Shown here piece by piece: positions 1 to 8,767 of a stretch of 64,000 bases of DNA (the first letter of the stretch is position 1; each line of letters opens with the position of its first letter). The stretch spans positions 62,001 through 126,000 of the forward strand of contig JAFQRL010000012.1 of NCBI GenBank assembly GCA_017410065.1. Direction: 5' to 3'. The notes under the pieces are model-generated. The model had not been told where the DNA came from, did not search any database, and worked only from the letters and a program-made list of their open reading frames with translations. Origin of the DNA: Clostridia bacterium (lineage in GTDB: Bacteria > Bacillota > Clostridia > Oscillospirales > CAG-272). The translations under genes were made by a program, and so were the position numbers.

Positions 1-357
1 GAGCTTGGTGTTAAGACCCGCGCCGCATATAAGGCAGGGGATAAGGCTGAGCTTTCAAGGCTTGCAAGGGAGGAGTACACCGAGCTTTCAAAGCTCCTTC
101 GCGCCTTCTATAAATCCTTCAAGAAGCAGTGGATGCACGAAAATAAGGCTTGCGGCTTTGAGGTTCAGGAGGCAAGGCTCGGCGCTATGATGCTGAGAAC
201 CGAATCCTGCAAGGAGAGGCTTCTTGATTTTGCTTCGGGTGCTATCTCGGAAATACCCGAGCTTGATGAGGAAATTCTGCTTTTCAATAGCACGGAATTC
301 GGCAAAACTATATACTATAATTCATTCACAAAATCTTATACCAGCAACGTGATGTAA
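1..357 (+). CDS. GH20-type hexosaminidase, C-terminal fragment (cut by window edge)
   Basis: The open frame runs in from base 1 and ends at TAA 355-357, giving the last 118 residues of a protein whose start lies outside the window. It aligns along its whole length with the C-terminal end of the next gene: both share ELGVKTRAAYKAG, KQWM.ENKACGFEVQE and a RTxSCKxRLLD block. It is therefore the tail of a tandem paralogue of that GH20 enzyme. The catalytic barrel is not visible here, so activity cannot be judged. Only 63 bases separate the two genes, so they were probably duplicated in place and may be co-transcribed. Confidence 0.8.
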   Translation, partial: ELGVKTRAAYKAGDKAELSRLAREEYTELSKLLRAFYKSFKKQWMHENKACGFEVQEARLGAMMLRTESCKERLLDFASGAISEIPELDEEILLFNSTEFGKTIYYNSFTKSYTSNVM

Positions 358-420
358 TCTGCAAAACAGACGGAAATGTAAATAATAATAGTCGTTTCGG
401 CGAAATTAGGAGAAAAAACT

Positions 421-2040
421 ATGGGCAGACGATATAAGACCTATGGATTGATGATCGACCTTTCGCGCAATGCGGTTATGAGCCTTGAGGGCTGGAGAAA
501 ATTCCTTCCTCTTGTGAAAAAGATGGGATATAACGCGATCTTTCTTTATACCGAGGATACCTACGAGGTAGAGGATGAGCCCTTCTTCGGCTATATGAGA
601 GGGCGATATTCTATCGAGGAAATGAGGGAGCTTGAAGCCCTCGGCGAAGAATACGGCATTGAGATGATACCCTGTATTCAAACGCTCGGCCATCTTGAGC
701 AGATCTTCAAGTGGGGTGCCTTCAAGAAGGATACCGACTCCACGCTTCTCGTTGGAGACGAGCGCACCTACGAGCTGATAGACCGTATGTTCAAAACTCT
801 CTGCGGGGTATTCAAGACCCGCCGCATACACGTTGGAATGGATGAGGCTGAGGACCTTGGGCTTGGAAATTATCTCAGAGAAAACGGCTACGAGACCCAG
901 GGCAACATTATGCGCCGCCATCTGGAGCGGGTCAAGGAGATCGCCGATAAATACGGCTACGAGCTTCTTATATGGTCGGATATGTTCTTCCGCGGCTGGA
1001 ACGGGGGAAAATATTACGCCGAGAAAACCGAGATCCCTAAAGAATACAGAGATGCGGTCGTTGACGGTATTACTCCCGTTTATTGGGATTACTATATGTC
1101 TGATGAGACTCGCTATGACGATATGATATCTAACCACCGTCAGCTCTCAAAGGACATTTGGTTCGCGGGCGGTATCTGGACCTGGCTCGGATTCTCGCCG
1201 TCTAATAAATACTCTCTCAAAACTATGCTTCCCGCGCTCCGCGTTTGCAATAGGGAAAAGGTTAAAAACGTATTCTTTACAATGTGGGGCGATAACGGCG
1301 CTGAGACTTCGAGATTTTCGGTGCTTGCCGCAATGCATTACATCGGCGAGCTCGGCAAGGGAAACACAGACGAGGCTTCCATAAAGGCGAAATTCAAGAG
1401 CCGCTTTGGAATAGAATATGATGAATTCTGCCTGCTCGACGACCCCAACAGAGTTGCCCTTGATCCCGAGTCTCCGTTTGAAAATAATTCCACCTCAAAG
1501 TATATGTTCTATTCCGACTACTTCAACGGTCACTATGATTTCACAGTCCGTGAGGGTGGAAATGAATATTATAAGGAGCTTGAAGGAAAGCTTTCTGCGG
1601 TGGCTAAAAAATCGAGAAAATACGGCTACCTCTTCGACACACAGGCAAAGCTTTGCCGAGTGCTCTCCGATAAATATGAGCTTGGAGTTAAGACTCGCGC
1701 CGCATACAAGGCAGGAAATAAGGAGGAGCTCTTAAGGCTTGCAAACGAGGAATACACAAGGCTCGAAAAAAATATTCCAATATTCTTCAAGGCGTTTGAA
1801 AAGCAATGGATGCTTGAAAACAAGGCGTGCGGCTTCGAGGTTCAGGAGCTCCGCATAGGAGGTCTTATCGCAAGGACGGCAAGCTGTAAGCGACGTCTCC
1901 TTGATTACGTTTCGGGCAAGCTCGATTCCATTCCGGAGCTTGAGGCAGAGGTACTCCCCTTCGGCGGAAGGAAGGTCGGGTGCGGAGGCTATTTCAATCG
2001 CCATCATCTCACGGCAACCTCGAATATCATTGTAGATTAA
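421..2040 (+). CDS. Glycoside hydrolase family 20 (beta-N-acetylhexosaminidase-like)
   Basis: This 539-residue protein is predicted to release terminal N-acetylhexosamine (or a related hexosamine) from glycans. The family's adjacent catalytic Asp-Glu pair is visible as D141-E142 in HVGMDEAE. IWSDMFFR near residue 190 and IWTWLGF near 250 are aromatic strands typical of the GH20 barrel pocket. The protein starts directly with the barrel, lacks a signal peptide and lacks the usual N-terminal GH20b domain, so it is likely cytoplasmic and acts on imported oligosaccharides. A helical C-terminal region of about 150 residues is shared with the truncated paralogue just upstream. ATG 421 is preceded by TTAGGAG. 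The exact substrate cannot be read from sequence. Confidence 0.85.
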   Translation: MGRRYKTYGLMIDLSRNAVMSLEGWRKFLPLVKKMGYNAIFLYTEDTYEVEDEPFFGYMRGRYSIEEMRELEALGEEYGIEMIPCIQTLGHLEQIFKWGAFKKDTDSTLLVGDERTYELIDRMFKTLCGVFKTRRIHVGMDEAEDLGLGNYLRENGYETQGNIMRRHLERVKEIADKYGYELLIWSDMFFRGWNGGKYYAEKTEIPKEYRDAVVDGITPVYWDYYMSDETRYDDMISNHRQLSKDIWFAGGIWTWLGFSPSNKYSLKTMLPALRVCNREKVKNVFFTMWGDNGAETSRFSVLAAMHYIGELGKGNTDEASIKAKFKSRFGIEYDEFCLLDDPNRVALDPESPFENNSTSKYMFYSDYFNGHYDFTVREGGNEYYKELEGKLSAVAKKSRKYGYLFDTQAKLCRVLSDKYELGVKTRAAYKAGNKEELLRLANEEYTRLEKNIPIFFKAFEKQWMLENKACGFEVQELRIGGLIARTASCKRRLLDYVSGKLDSIPELEAEVLPFGGRKVGCGGYFNRHHLTATSNIIVD

Positions 2041-2418
2041 TATTGGCTTGATAGCCCATAAGTAAAAAGATCGGTTAATAAGACCGAAAGCTGAAAGCTT
2101 ATCTGGATATGGCATAGTCCGTTAAGGGGCGGTCGAAGCGGAGCGAGCGCAGAGAGGTATCTCAGCTCGCTCCGCTTTTTATATTGTAATGCTCGGATCG
2201 TTGCCTTGATATCTTCCGATAACGGAATAGTTTAATAGGGAAAACTACTGTTTTTCGCAGTCTTTTTCATCATCATTCTTTAAAAAATTATATTTTCCGA
2301 TATTTTCCTTTTCAAAATTCATTCGGGAAACAGCCCTCTGTAAACAGAAAAAAGAACGAGAGCTTTATCATTCATAATAACTCATCTCGCCTCATAATCT
2401 ATATTTCAGAGGTGAATT
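2041..2418. other. Intergenic region without a gene
   Basis: This 378-base stretch holds the terminator of the GH20 gene at 2136-2180 and otherwise AT-rich sequence. I see no convincing coding frame or consensus promoter in it. GAGGTG at 2410-2415 is the ribosome site of the following lipoprotein gene. Confidence 0.6.
2136..2180 (+). terminator. Intrinsic terminator after GH20 gene
   Basis: A perfect 13-bp stem pairs 2136-2148 (AAGCGGAGCGAGC) with 2165-2177. The loop contains a second small stem (GAGA/TCTC), and a T-run follows. Confidence 0.85.
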
Positions 2419-2877
2419 ATGAAAAAAACGATCCTATTGCTTTTGATCTTATCAATGCTTTTATCCCTCGCCTCCTGCGGTGAGGAGCCCTCCCCGAAGG
2501 AAATGCTATCAGAGCTTTCCTCGGTATTATCTCTTGAAGGGGTAATATATTCTCCCGACATACCCGAGGGCGGGGACGGCTTTATAACAGAGGAGCTCTT
2601 CTCGGATATTTTTCTATATTACGGCGACCCCCCGAAAAGCTATGCCATAATGCTGAATTTCAGAACGGACACACCCACGGAGTGTGCCGTCTTCGTCTGC
2701 TCGGGTACTGTTGAGCTCCACGCGGTGATCGACGCCTGCAACGAGCGAATGAAACTGCTCACGGCAAAGGAGAGAGGTCTGCTTATAGTTTCGGGTAGCA
2801 TAGTTTTTTATTCCACACTTGAAGATAGAGACAGAGTGCGCGCCGAGTGGACCAAAATTCTTCGCGCCCATACTTGA
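2419..2877 (+). CDS. Small lipoprotein (DUF4358-like)
   Basis: This 152-residue exported lipoprotein has a short basic N-terminus, a hydrophobic core and a lipobox LASC with lipidated Cys20. The remainder resembles the small DUF4358 lipoproteins common in Clostridia, with a duplicated alpha/beta pattern that includes YAIMLNFRTDTP and a strand motif near the C-terminus. No enzyme motif is present. It has its own GAGGTG ribosome site and no partner in its strand, and its stop codon overlaps the promoter of thiI. The family assignment rests on overall pattern only, and the function is unknown. Confidence 0.7.
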   Translation: MKKTILLLLILSMLLSLASCGEEPSPKEMLSELSSVLSLEGVIYSPDIPEGGDGFITEELFSDIFLYYGDPPKSYAIMLNFRTDTPTECAVFVCSGTVELHAVIDACNERMKLLTAKERGLLIVSGSIVFYSTLEDRDRVRAEWTKILRAHT

Positions 2878-2902
2878 CTTTATCAGAAACTTCCATTATA
2901 AT
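2874..2902 (+). promoter_or_regulatory. Sigma-A promoter of thiI
   Basis: TTGACT at 2874-2879 and TATAAT at 2897-2902 are separated by 17 bases. The -35 box overlaps the stop codon of the preceding gene. Confidence 0.8.
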
Positions 2903-2989
2903 ATAAAGGTAAATAAACGTGAAAGAAGTAAAGGCGAAATTTGCGATGACCCATAGAACCTCGCAAAAAGCTTTTATATAGGACGCAAA

Positions 2990-4183
2990 ATGAATATATC
3001 AGAGGTAATTCTTTGTAAATACGGCGAGGTGGTGCTCAAGGGAGCTAACCGCCAAAGCTTTGAATCAAGCCTTATCAAGGAGCTCCGCCGCAGAGCGAGC
3101 CCCCACGGCAGCTTTAAGATCTATTTTAAGCAGAGCATCGTCTATATCGAGCCCCAGGACGAATTCTGCGATATGGACGGTATGTACGAGACGGCAAAAA
3201 AGGTCTTCGGCTTTATGGGTGTCACAAGAGCCGCCGTTTGCGAAAAGAATATGGATGCGATCAAGGAGCTTGCGAGAGCCTATCTTCCCGAAAAGCTCGC
3301 GGGTGTTCGCACCTTCAAGGTGGATGCGAAGCGCGCAGATAAGCGTTTCCCCCTGAAATCTCCCGAAATATCCGCTGAGATCGGCGGAGTTATCCTCTCG
3401 GCTGTACGCGGCATCAAGGTCGACGTCAGATCGCCCGAGGTCGTCGTTGGTGTTGAGATAAGAGACGACTATGCGTATGTGAGAGCAGGGCAGGAGCCAG
3501 GCGCGGGCGGTCTTCCCCCAAGATCCTCGGGCAGAGGTCTGCTTCTTCTTTCGGGCGGTATAGATTCTCCTGTTGCGGGCTGTATGATGGCGAAGCGCGG
3601 TATGGAGATCGAGGCTCTCCACTTTGAATCCTTCCCCTATACCTCCGAGCGCGCAAGAGAAAAGGTGATGCAGCTTGCGGAGGAAATGTGCGAGTTCTGC
3701 TCCCGTATTCACGTGCACGTCATCTCCCTCACTCATATTCAAGAGGTGCTCAGGGATAACTGCAAGGAGGATTATTTCACCATCCTTCTTCGCATATTTA
3801 TGATGCGCCTTGCTGAGCGTTGCGCAAGGGAATATAAGTGCCACGCCCTCATCACAGGCGAGAGCCTCGGGCAGGTCGCCTCACAGACCCTCTCTGCCAT
3901 CGGTGTCACAGATAGTGTGGTCAATATCCCCGTGTTCCGTCCCTGTATCGGTATGGATAAAAACGAGATAGTTATAGAGGCAAGAAAATACGGCACCTTT
4001 GAGACCTCCATCCTCCCCTTTGAGGATTGCTGCACGGTGTTCACCCCCCGTCACCCCAAAACTCAGCCCAAGCTCTCCGAGGTTATGGCTGAGCTTGAAA
4101 AGATAGACGTTGAAGCACTCCTTGACGAAGCCTATCAAACCCTCCAAACGGAGACAAAGCTCGTCTATCCCGAATACAGATAA
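2990..4183 (+). CDS. thiI: tRNA 4-thiouridine synthetase ThiI
   Basis: ThiI adenylates U8 of tRNA and transfers sulfur to give 4-thiouridine; in some bacteria it also feeds thiamine thiazole synthesis. The 397 residues comprise an N-terminal ferredoxin-like plus THUMP region (about 1-165) and a PP-loop ATPase domain with SGGIDSPVAG near residue 187. A conserved C347-C348 pair occurs in EDCCTVFTPRHP. The C-terminal rhodanese domain found in E. coli ThiI is absent, as is usual in Firmicutes, so sulfur would have to come from a desulfurase such as the NifS encoded at 60.1 kb. Confidence 0.95.
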   Translation: MNISEVILCKYGEVVLKGANRQSFESSLIKELRRRASPHGSFKIYFKQSIVYIEPQDEFCDMDGMYETAKKVFGFMGVTRAAVCEKNMDAIKELARAYLPEKLAGVRTFKVDAKRADKRFPLKSPEISAEIGGVILSAVRGIKVDVRSPEVVVGVEIRDDYAYVRAGQEPGAGGLPPRSSGRGLLLLSGGIDSPVAGCMMAKRGMEIEALHFESFPYTSERAREKVMQLAEEMCEFCSRIHVHVISLTHIQEVLRDNCKEDYFTILLRIFMMRLAERCAREYKCHALITGESLGQVASQTLSAIGVTDSVVNIPVFRPCIGMDKNEIVIEARKYGTFETSILPFEDCCTVFTPRHPKTQPKLSEVMAELEKIDVEALLDEAYQTLQTETKLVYPEYR

Positions 4184-4406
4184 ATATTAAAAACAGCCCC
4201 TATATTTTTTAAAAACGCCCTTGTTTTATAAATCTTATTGATGTATAATCAGTTTATACAGAACCGCTTCGGCATCTGGAAAATCAGGTTTTTGAAAAAT
4301 ATTTTGGCTGATTTTTATTTTTTCCATAAGAATAAAAATGCCCAAAATCATCAAAAAATCGAATAAATGTTAATAACTATTTGCAAAAACGCAGGAGGAA
4401 CGCAAA

Positions 4407-5744
4407 ATGGACGAAAGAATTATGAGGATCGATCCTATATCTAGGGCTGAATGCAGAGCCGATAGAAAGCGCATCAGAGAGGCTTATGGCGCAGAGGTTG
4501 AAAAGATCATCGGCCACGAAGCAAGCGAGGAGCTGAAGCTCTTTATGATGATTTACGACGAGAGGATCCTTGAATGGTTTGCAAATCTTTGGGATCCCGA
4601 GATCGGCGGATTCTATTATTCTAACAGTGCAAGAGACACAGAGGGCTATCTTCCGGATATTGAATCAACGGTCCAAGCAATTGGCGGCTTGCAGAATGCG
4701 GGCGTACTCGGAGCAAAAAAGACCTTCCCCGAGGAAATTCAGAAAAAGCTTTTGTCCTTTGCAAAGAGCCTCCAGGATGAGGAGGACGGCTTCTTCTATC
4801 ATCCTCAATGGGGCAAGGACGTGGGCATTTCCCGCAGGGGCAGAGACCTTAACTGGGCACTTGACGTAATTCGTTCTTTAGACGCAGAGCCCAATTACCC
4901 GACTCCCTTGAAGCGCGCAGAAAAAAAGGAGGACTCCACTCTTCCCGATTACTTAAAGTCCACGGAAGCATTCAAGGCGTATCTTGAAGGCTTTGATCTT
5001 GAAAGCAATTCTTATTTCGTTGGTAATCTTATTCAGTCTCAGGCTATCCAGATCAAGGCGGCAGGCGAGGAGTTTGCCGATATTCTCTTTGCTTGGTACG
5101 AAAAGCATCAGCGACCCGATAACGGCGTGTGGCAGGAGGCTGTAAACTACCACGGTGCAAACGGTCTTATGAAGATATGTCTCAGCTATTCCGCCTTCCG
5201 CCGTCCTCTGCCCTATGCAACGAAGGCTATGGAGTACGCTATCAAGGTTGCAATGAGTGACCGCTTTATTCACTTCTGCTGTCAATTCTATAACCCCCTT
5301 GTCACAATTAGAATGTTGCTTGAAAATCTTGAGCTCGCAGGAGCAACGAAGGAAAGGGAAGAGGCTTACGCAAAGCTTATCGAGCTTGCCCCCGCACTTA
5401 TTCGTCGCACCAAGGAAAAGGCGCTCACCTGCAAGCGAGACGACGGCAGCTTCTCCTATAATCATAATTGCACAGCATATGTCTCGCAGGGCGCACCCGT
5501 GGCACTCTTTGGCGAGCCCGAGGGCGACGTAAACGGAACCTGCCTTTCATCAACAGGAACCATATTCTCCCTCTGCCGCGCTCTCGGAATTCCCAATGCC
5601 CCCATATACGGCAACCGCGATAAGGAGGAATTCCTCAAGCTTTGGACGAGCGTGAAGCAAAAGGAAAAGATAAATCCCAAGCCTCGCGACCTCTATTTTG
5701 GCAACGCACCCGACCCGAAGCATTGGTGCTCCTATAAGGGCTGA
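4407..5744 (+). CDS. Unrecognised protein, possibly helical alpha/alpha-toroid
   Basis: I do not recognise this 445-residue protein with confidence. It has no signal peptide and no membrane segment. The sequence is rich in helices with recurring aromatic blocks: FANLWDPEIGGFYYSN, DIESTVQAIGGLQ and DEEDGFFYHPQWG in the first third, and DDGSFSYN and LSSTGTIFSLCRALGI near the end. The alternation of G-G/D-G-F-Y turns with helices resembles alpha/alpha-toroid proteins (prenyltransferase or glycosidase type). No catalytic signature could be assigned. It is monocistronic, with a strong ribosome site (GGAGGAACGCAAAATG) and a bidirectional terminator. Confidence 0.55.
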   Translation: MDERIMRIDPISRAECRADRKRIREAYGAEVEKIIGHEASEELKLFMMIYDERILEWFANLWDPEIGGFYYSNSARDTEGYLPDIESTVQAIGGLQNAGVLGAKKTFPEEIQKKLLSFAKSLQDEEDGFFYHPQWGKDVGISRRGRDLNWALDVIRSLDAEPNYPTPLKRAEKKEDSTLPDYLKSTEAFKAYLEGFDLESNSYFVGNLIQSQAIQIKAAGEEFADILFAWYEKHQRPDNGVWQEAVNYHGANGLMKICLSYSAFRRPLPYATKAMEYAIKVAMSDRFIHFCCQFYNPLVTIRMLLENLELAGATKEREEAYAKLIELAPALIRRTKEKALTCKRDDGSFSYNHNCTAYVSQGAPVALFGEPEGDVNGTCLSSTGTIFSLCRALGIPNAPIYGNRDKEEFLKLWTSVKQKEKINPKPRDLYFGNAPDPKHWCSYKG

Positions 5745-5793
5745 TGCCAATAGCTCCAAGGCTGAAATAATTAAAAAGAGAAAAATCAAAAAG

Positions 5794-5834
5794 CACGGTG
5801 CCCAACCGAAAGGTGGGCACCGTGTTGCGTTTTT
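5794..5834. terminator. Bidirectional terminator between convergent genes
   Basis: CACGGTGCCCA at 5794-5804 pairs with TGGGCACCGTG at 5814-5824. A T-run follows, and an A-rich tract lies on the other side. Confidence 0.8.
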
Positions 5835-5915
5835 AATCAAAAAATCCAGATCATTGCAAATTATTATTTACATTATCTTTTTGCGTTTTCTTGCGCTCTG
5901 TGAGCCGATAGCATC

Positions 5916-6818
5916 TTAAGGCTCTGCAAGAAATTCGCTACCTTGCCTTGCGCCGTTCTCCGCAAGACGGCGGCTTATCCCATCTATCAGCTTATGCTTA
6001 TCCTTGCCCCAGCTTGGCGCAAGCAAAGCCCCCTCGGGGCAATCGCCTGTGAGACGGTGAATGACCGTGCTCTCGGGAATATGGGTGATGATATACGCCG
6101 CGCGACGAATGAAGTCCTCCTCGGTCTGCACCTTGTAGTCGCCGCTATCAAGCATCTCGGCAAGCCTTGTGCCCGCCATTACGTAGACCGAATGTATCTT
6201 AACCCCGAATAGCTTAAAGCGGGAAAGATATTCGCAGGTCTCGGCGATCTCTCGGTCGCCCTCCTCGGGTAGACCAACCATAAGATGAACTACCGCAGGT
6301 ATTCGGTATTTTTCAAGCAGCTCCATAGCCCGCTCAAAGCACTCTCTTTTGTATCCGCGGTTGATTATAGCGGCGGTCTTGTCGCTTGCCGTTTGAAGCC
6401 CAAGCTCCACCCACACCTCGCGCTTCTCCATAAATTCGGATATGACCTTACAGATCTCTTCGTCTATGCAGTCGGGGCGAGTGCCGATATCGAGCACCCT
6501 TATCCGCTCGTCGATAAGTGCCGCCGAATATCTCTCACGAAGCACCTCGGGGGCGGCGTATGTGTTTGTGAAATTTTGAAAATACGCAACGAAAAGCTCG
6601 TCCTCTCCCGCTTGCGAGAGCACTCTTTTAACCTGCTCGTCTATGCCGCCGCTTCGGTCGATATGCTCTCCCGAGCCTCGCTCACCGCAGAAAATGCAAC
6701 CGCCCGTGCCGCATCTGCCGTCTCTGTTCGGGCAGGTGAAGCCGCCGTCTATGCATATTTTTTTAAGTCTTTTGCCGTATTTATTTCTGAAATACGTGCT
6801 CAGATTATAGTATAGCAT
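5916..6818 (-). CDS. Radical SAM protein, YhcC/TIGR01212 family
   Basis: This 300-residue protein has the YhcC-type N-terminus, NLSTYFRNKYG followed by K(I/V)xxDGGFTCPNRDG and then GGCIFC, which supplies the cluster-binding cysteines. Other family features are a QxFTNTYAP-like stretch (FQNFTNTYAAPEVL), RPDC, and VELGLQT in the barrel. The family is known as radical SAM enzymes with no settled substrate. ATG 6818 has a GGGGAGG ribosome site close by. A promoter on the minus strand (ATTCAA 6869-6874 and ATTTTA 6846-6851 as seen on the plus strand, 17-base spacer) fits a single-gene unit. Confidence 0.88.
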   Translation of the reverse strand: MLYYNLSTYFRNKYGKRLKKICIDGGFTCPNRDGRCGTGGCIFCGERGSGEHIDRSGGIDEQVKRVLSQAGEDELFVAYFQNFTNTYAAPEVLRERYSAALIDERIRVLDIGTRPDCIDEEICKVISEFMEKREVWVELGLQTASDKTAAIINRGYKRECFERAMELLEKYRIPAVVHLMVGLPEEGDREIAETCEYLSRFKLFGVKIHSVYVMAGTRLAEMLDSGDYKVQTEEDFIRRAAYIITHIPESTVIHRLTGDCPEGALLAPSWGKDKHKLIDGISRRLAENGARQGSEFLAEP

Positions 6819-6845
6819 CCTCGCCTCCCCGACCTTTTTATATTT

Positions 6846-6874
6846 ATTTTATCATCTTTATATGGAAAATTCAA
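6846..6874 (-). promoter_or_regulatory. Promoter of the radical SAM gene
   Basis: On the minus strand TTGAAT is followed after 17 bases by TAAAAT. Confidence 0.6.
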
Positions 6875-6973
6875 GAGTGAATTTTTCACATATATGCTTT
6901 TCTGTATATTTTCTTATTCTTGCGGCATAATAAGCGCAAAGCGGCATAAGCCGTAAAATTATGAGGTGATAAA

Positions 6974-7219
6974 ATGAAAAAGAACGAAAATAAAAATTAT
7001 AAGCCCGACCCCTCCGTTAAGGATTTCAATATTCCCGACGCCCCCACCTTCCCCGGGGAAAACAACACAGGAATAAATAACCCCAACGTGGAGCTTCCCG
7101 CATTTAACCCTCCCGTGCCCAACAGAGCCTGGACGGCAATGAGACAGGGCCTTGATATCGACTCTCTCTCCGAGGAGGAGAAGGCGGATATGTATCTCGG
7201 ACGGGATAATTATTTCTGA
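6974..7219 (+). CDS. Small hydrophilic protein, 81 residues, unknown
   Basis: This small open frame has a plausible GAGGTG site 7 bases before its ATG. The first half is disordered in character, rich in Asn, Pro and Lys (DAPTFPGENNTG, LPAFNPPVPN). The last third looks helical and acidic (SLSEEEKADMYLG). There is no signal peptide or membrane segment. I do not recognise it. It sits alone between the divergent radical SAM gene and a membrane protein pair that has its own promoter. Its coding status rests on the ribosome site, codon use and defined ends. Confidence 0.6.
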   Translation: MKKNENKNYKPDPSVKDFNIPDAPTFPGENNTGINNPNVELPAFNPPVPNRAWTAMRQGLDIDSLSEEEKADMYLGRDNYF

Positions 7220-7256
7220 GCCTTGTAAACTAAATATAAACATTTTAAAAGAGAAC

Positions 7257-7285
7257 TTGACATTTCCCCTCGCTTAATTTATAAT
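7257..7285 (+). promoter_or_regulatory. Consensus promoter of the 7384-8660 pair
   Basis: TTGACA at 7257-7262 and TATAAT at 7280-7285 have exactly 17 bases between them. The spacer carries the left arm of a 16-base inverted repeat whose right arm lies at 7361-7376. Confidence 0.85.
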
Positions 7286-7376
7286 GATTGTGGTAAAATT
7301 CTTGCGGCAAAAGTCCGCAGACCGTTGTGGCGGCTGAAAACCCGCCGCATTTGCAATCAAAAATTAAGTGAGGGGA
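7265..7376. repeat. Inverted repeat flanking a structured 5' leader
   Basis: TCCCCTCGCTTAATTT at 7265-7280 is matched in inverted orientation at 7361-7376 (15 of 16 bases). The right arm contains the ribosome site of the next gene. Between the arms, two hairpins can form in the leader RNA: TGCGG 7303-7307 with CCGCA 7315-7319, and GGCGG 7329-7333 with CCGCC 7342-7346. Confidence 0.7.
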
Positions 7377-7383
7377 TATTTAT

Positions 7384-8112
7384 ATGGACGATATGGAACG
7401 CTACGGCGACTATAACGAGGTGGACGAGTCGCCTCGGAAAAGTCCCGTGCTGAGAGCAATAAAGCTTATTGCCGTCGTGCTGATCTTTGCCATTATCGGA
7501 TTTTTGGCATTCAGGCTTTTCACGGTAAATTATTATCCTAAAAATATGAAAGCACTTGAATATACCGACGCCCTTGCGGCTCATTACAAGGAAAAGGGCG
7601 GTAATATCTCGGTGCTCACGCAGAAGCTCAAGGCTCCCTACGACGACGAAAAGGACGGCAACTTCTTCTGCGACCATCTCCGCGTTTGCCGTGAGGCGGG
7701 CACCCTGCAAATAACTCTCCGCTATAACGTCTCTCTCTCCAAGGAATTCAAGCAGGACCTCGGTTGCGATGTGGATATGGAAAACCAAGAGCTCTTCACC
7801 TTCCGCCTCTGGCGAAGCGGCGATCAGCAGTACGTCGGCACTCTCGCCTACGTTGAATGGGATTCCTTTATGATGTACCGCTACGTTAAGCTTGTCTTTG
7901 AGGACGTTGATTTTTCCGTGCTTGAGAATAGCGCAAAGGAGGATAAGCCCAATTGGCTTATGCTTGATATCCACGTGGACGGCGTGCAGTATAAGGATAA
8001 GAAAACCAAGGAATGGCTAGATAAGGAATTTAAGATCCTCGTTTACGAAAACCGCGAGGAGTGGTATCATTTCAAGGAATATAAGCTTTCAAAATCGGAG
8101 GTGCCGAAGTGA
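7384..8112 (+). CDS. Single-pass membrane protein, unknown
   Basis: This 242-residue protein has a short acidic cytoplasmic N-terminus, one transmembrane helix at about residues 25-46 (IKLIAVVLIFAIIGFLAFRL) and a soluble domain outside or anchored at the membrane. The soluble part is rich in beta-strand-like sequence and charged residues. I recognise no family. GAGGGG lies 8 bases before ATG 7384. The stop overlaps the GTG start of the next gene (GTGA), so the two products are probably made together and may interact. Confidence 0.7.
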   Translation: MDDMERYGDYNEVDESPRKSPVLRAIKLIAVVLIFAIIGFLAFRLFTVNYYPKNMKALEYTDALAAHYKEKGGNISVLTQKLKAPYDDEKDGNFFCDHLRVCREAGTLQITLRYNVSLSKEFKQDLGCDVDMENQELFTFRLWRSGDQQYVGTLAYVEWDSFMMYRYVKLVFEDVDFSVLENSAKEDKPNWLMLDIHVDGVQYKDKKTKEWLDKEFKILVYENREEWYHFKEYKLSKSEVPK

Positions 8113-8660
8113 TCAGGGAATTTTCCACAAGAGTTAAGGCAACGAACAATAACGCAAAAATTACATTCTTTATTCTTCTCGGAGTCGCCGCGGCTCTCAC
8201 GGCAACCTATATTTTTATACCTGTCTATAAAAGCATTGTCGGCGTGGTTGATATGGTGGCAATAGTTGCCGCCGTTGCTATCTACTCAAAATACGTAAGC
8301 GCGAGCTATTTCTACGATATCACCTTCGATTATCACGGCGAGCCCCTCTTTGTGGTCCGCCAGGTAACAGGCAGAAGGCAGACCACCCTTGCAAGAGTTG
8401 GCCTCAGAGAAATCCGCGAGATCAAAATGGAGACCGCCGAGGAGCGCAAGGCTCATAAAACTCCCCAGGGCTTCAGAAAATACGTCTACACACCCACCCT
8501 CGGACCGACCCTCACCTGTCGCCTTACCGCCCAAAGCGCATACGAGAGCTCCGAGGTAATAATCGAGTGCACGCCCGAATTCGCCGAAATGCTCTCCTCC
8601 TACGTTGAGGACGCAAAGGTAAACGATTATTCGGACTACGCAGAGGACGAGGACGAATAA
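8109..8660 (+). CDS. Two-helix membrane protein with PH-like domain, unknown
   Basis: This 183-residue protein starts at GTG 8109, overlapping the upstream stop by four bases. Two transmembrane helices lie at about 17-35 and 38-57, followed by a mostly beta soluble domain (about 60-165). The layout and strand pattern resemble bacterial PH-domain membrane proteins, with a helical stretch of charged residues inside. The C-terminus is strongly acidic (YAEDEDE). The function is unknown. Translational coupling with the preceding membrane protein suggests a two-subunit assembly. Confidence 0.65.
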   Translation: MIREFSTRVKATNNNAKITFFILLGVAAALTATYIFIPVYKSIVGVVDMVAIVAAVAIYSKYVSASYFYDITFDYHGEPLFVVRQVTGRRQTTLARVGLREIREIKMETAEERKAHKTPQGFRKYVYTPTLGPTLTCRLTAQSAYESSEVIIECTPEFAEMLSSYVEDAKVNDYSDYAEDEDE

Positions 8661-8672
8661 TATAGGTCATTC

Positions 8673-8704
8673 TTGCACGGCACGGCTGAAGCTATGCCGT
8701 GCAA
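8673..8704 (+). terminator. Hairpin after the membrane pair
   Basis: TTGCACGGCA at 8673-8682 pairs perfectly with 8695-8704. The T-run is weak, so it may be an inefficient terminator or an RNA 3' end. Confidence 0.55.
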
Positions 8705-8767
8705 TGTCCTTATATCCATTAAGAGCTATGCGATTTAACGAAAGAAAACGAAAACGGAGGTGGGCTT

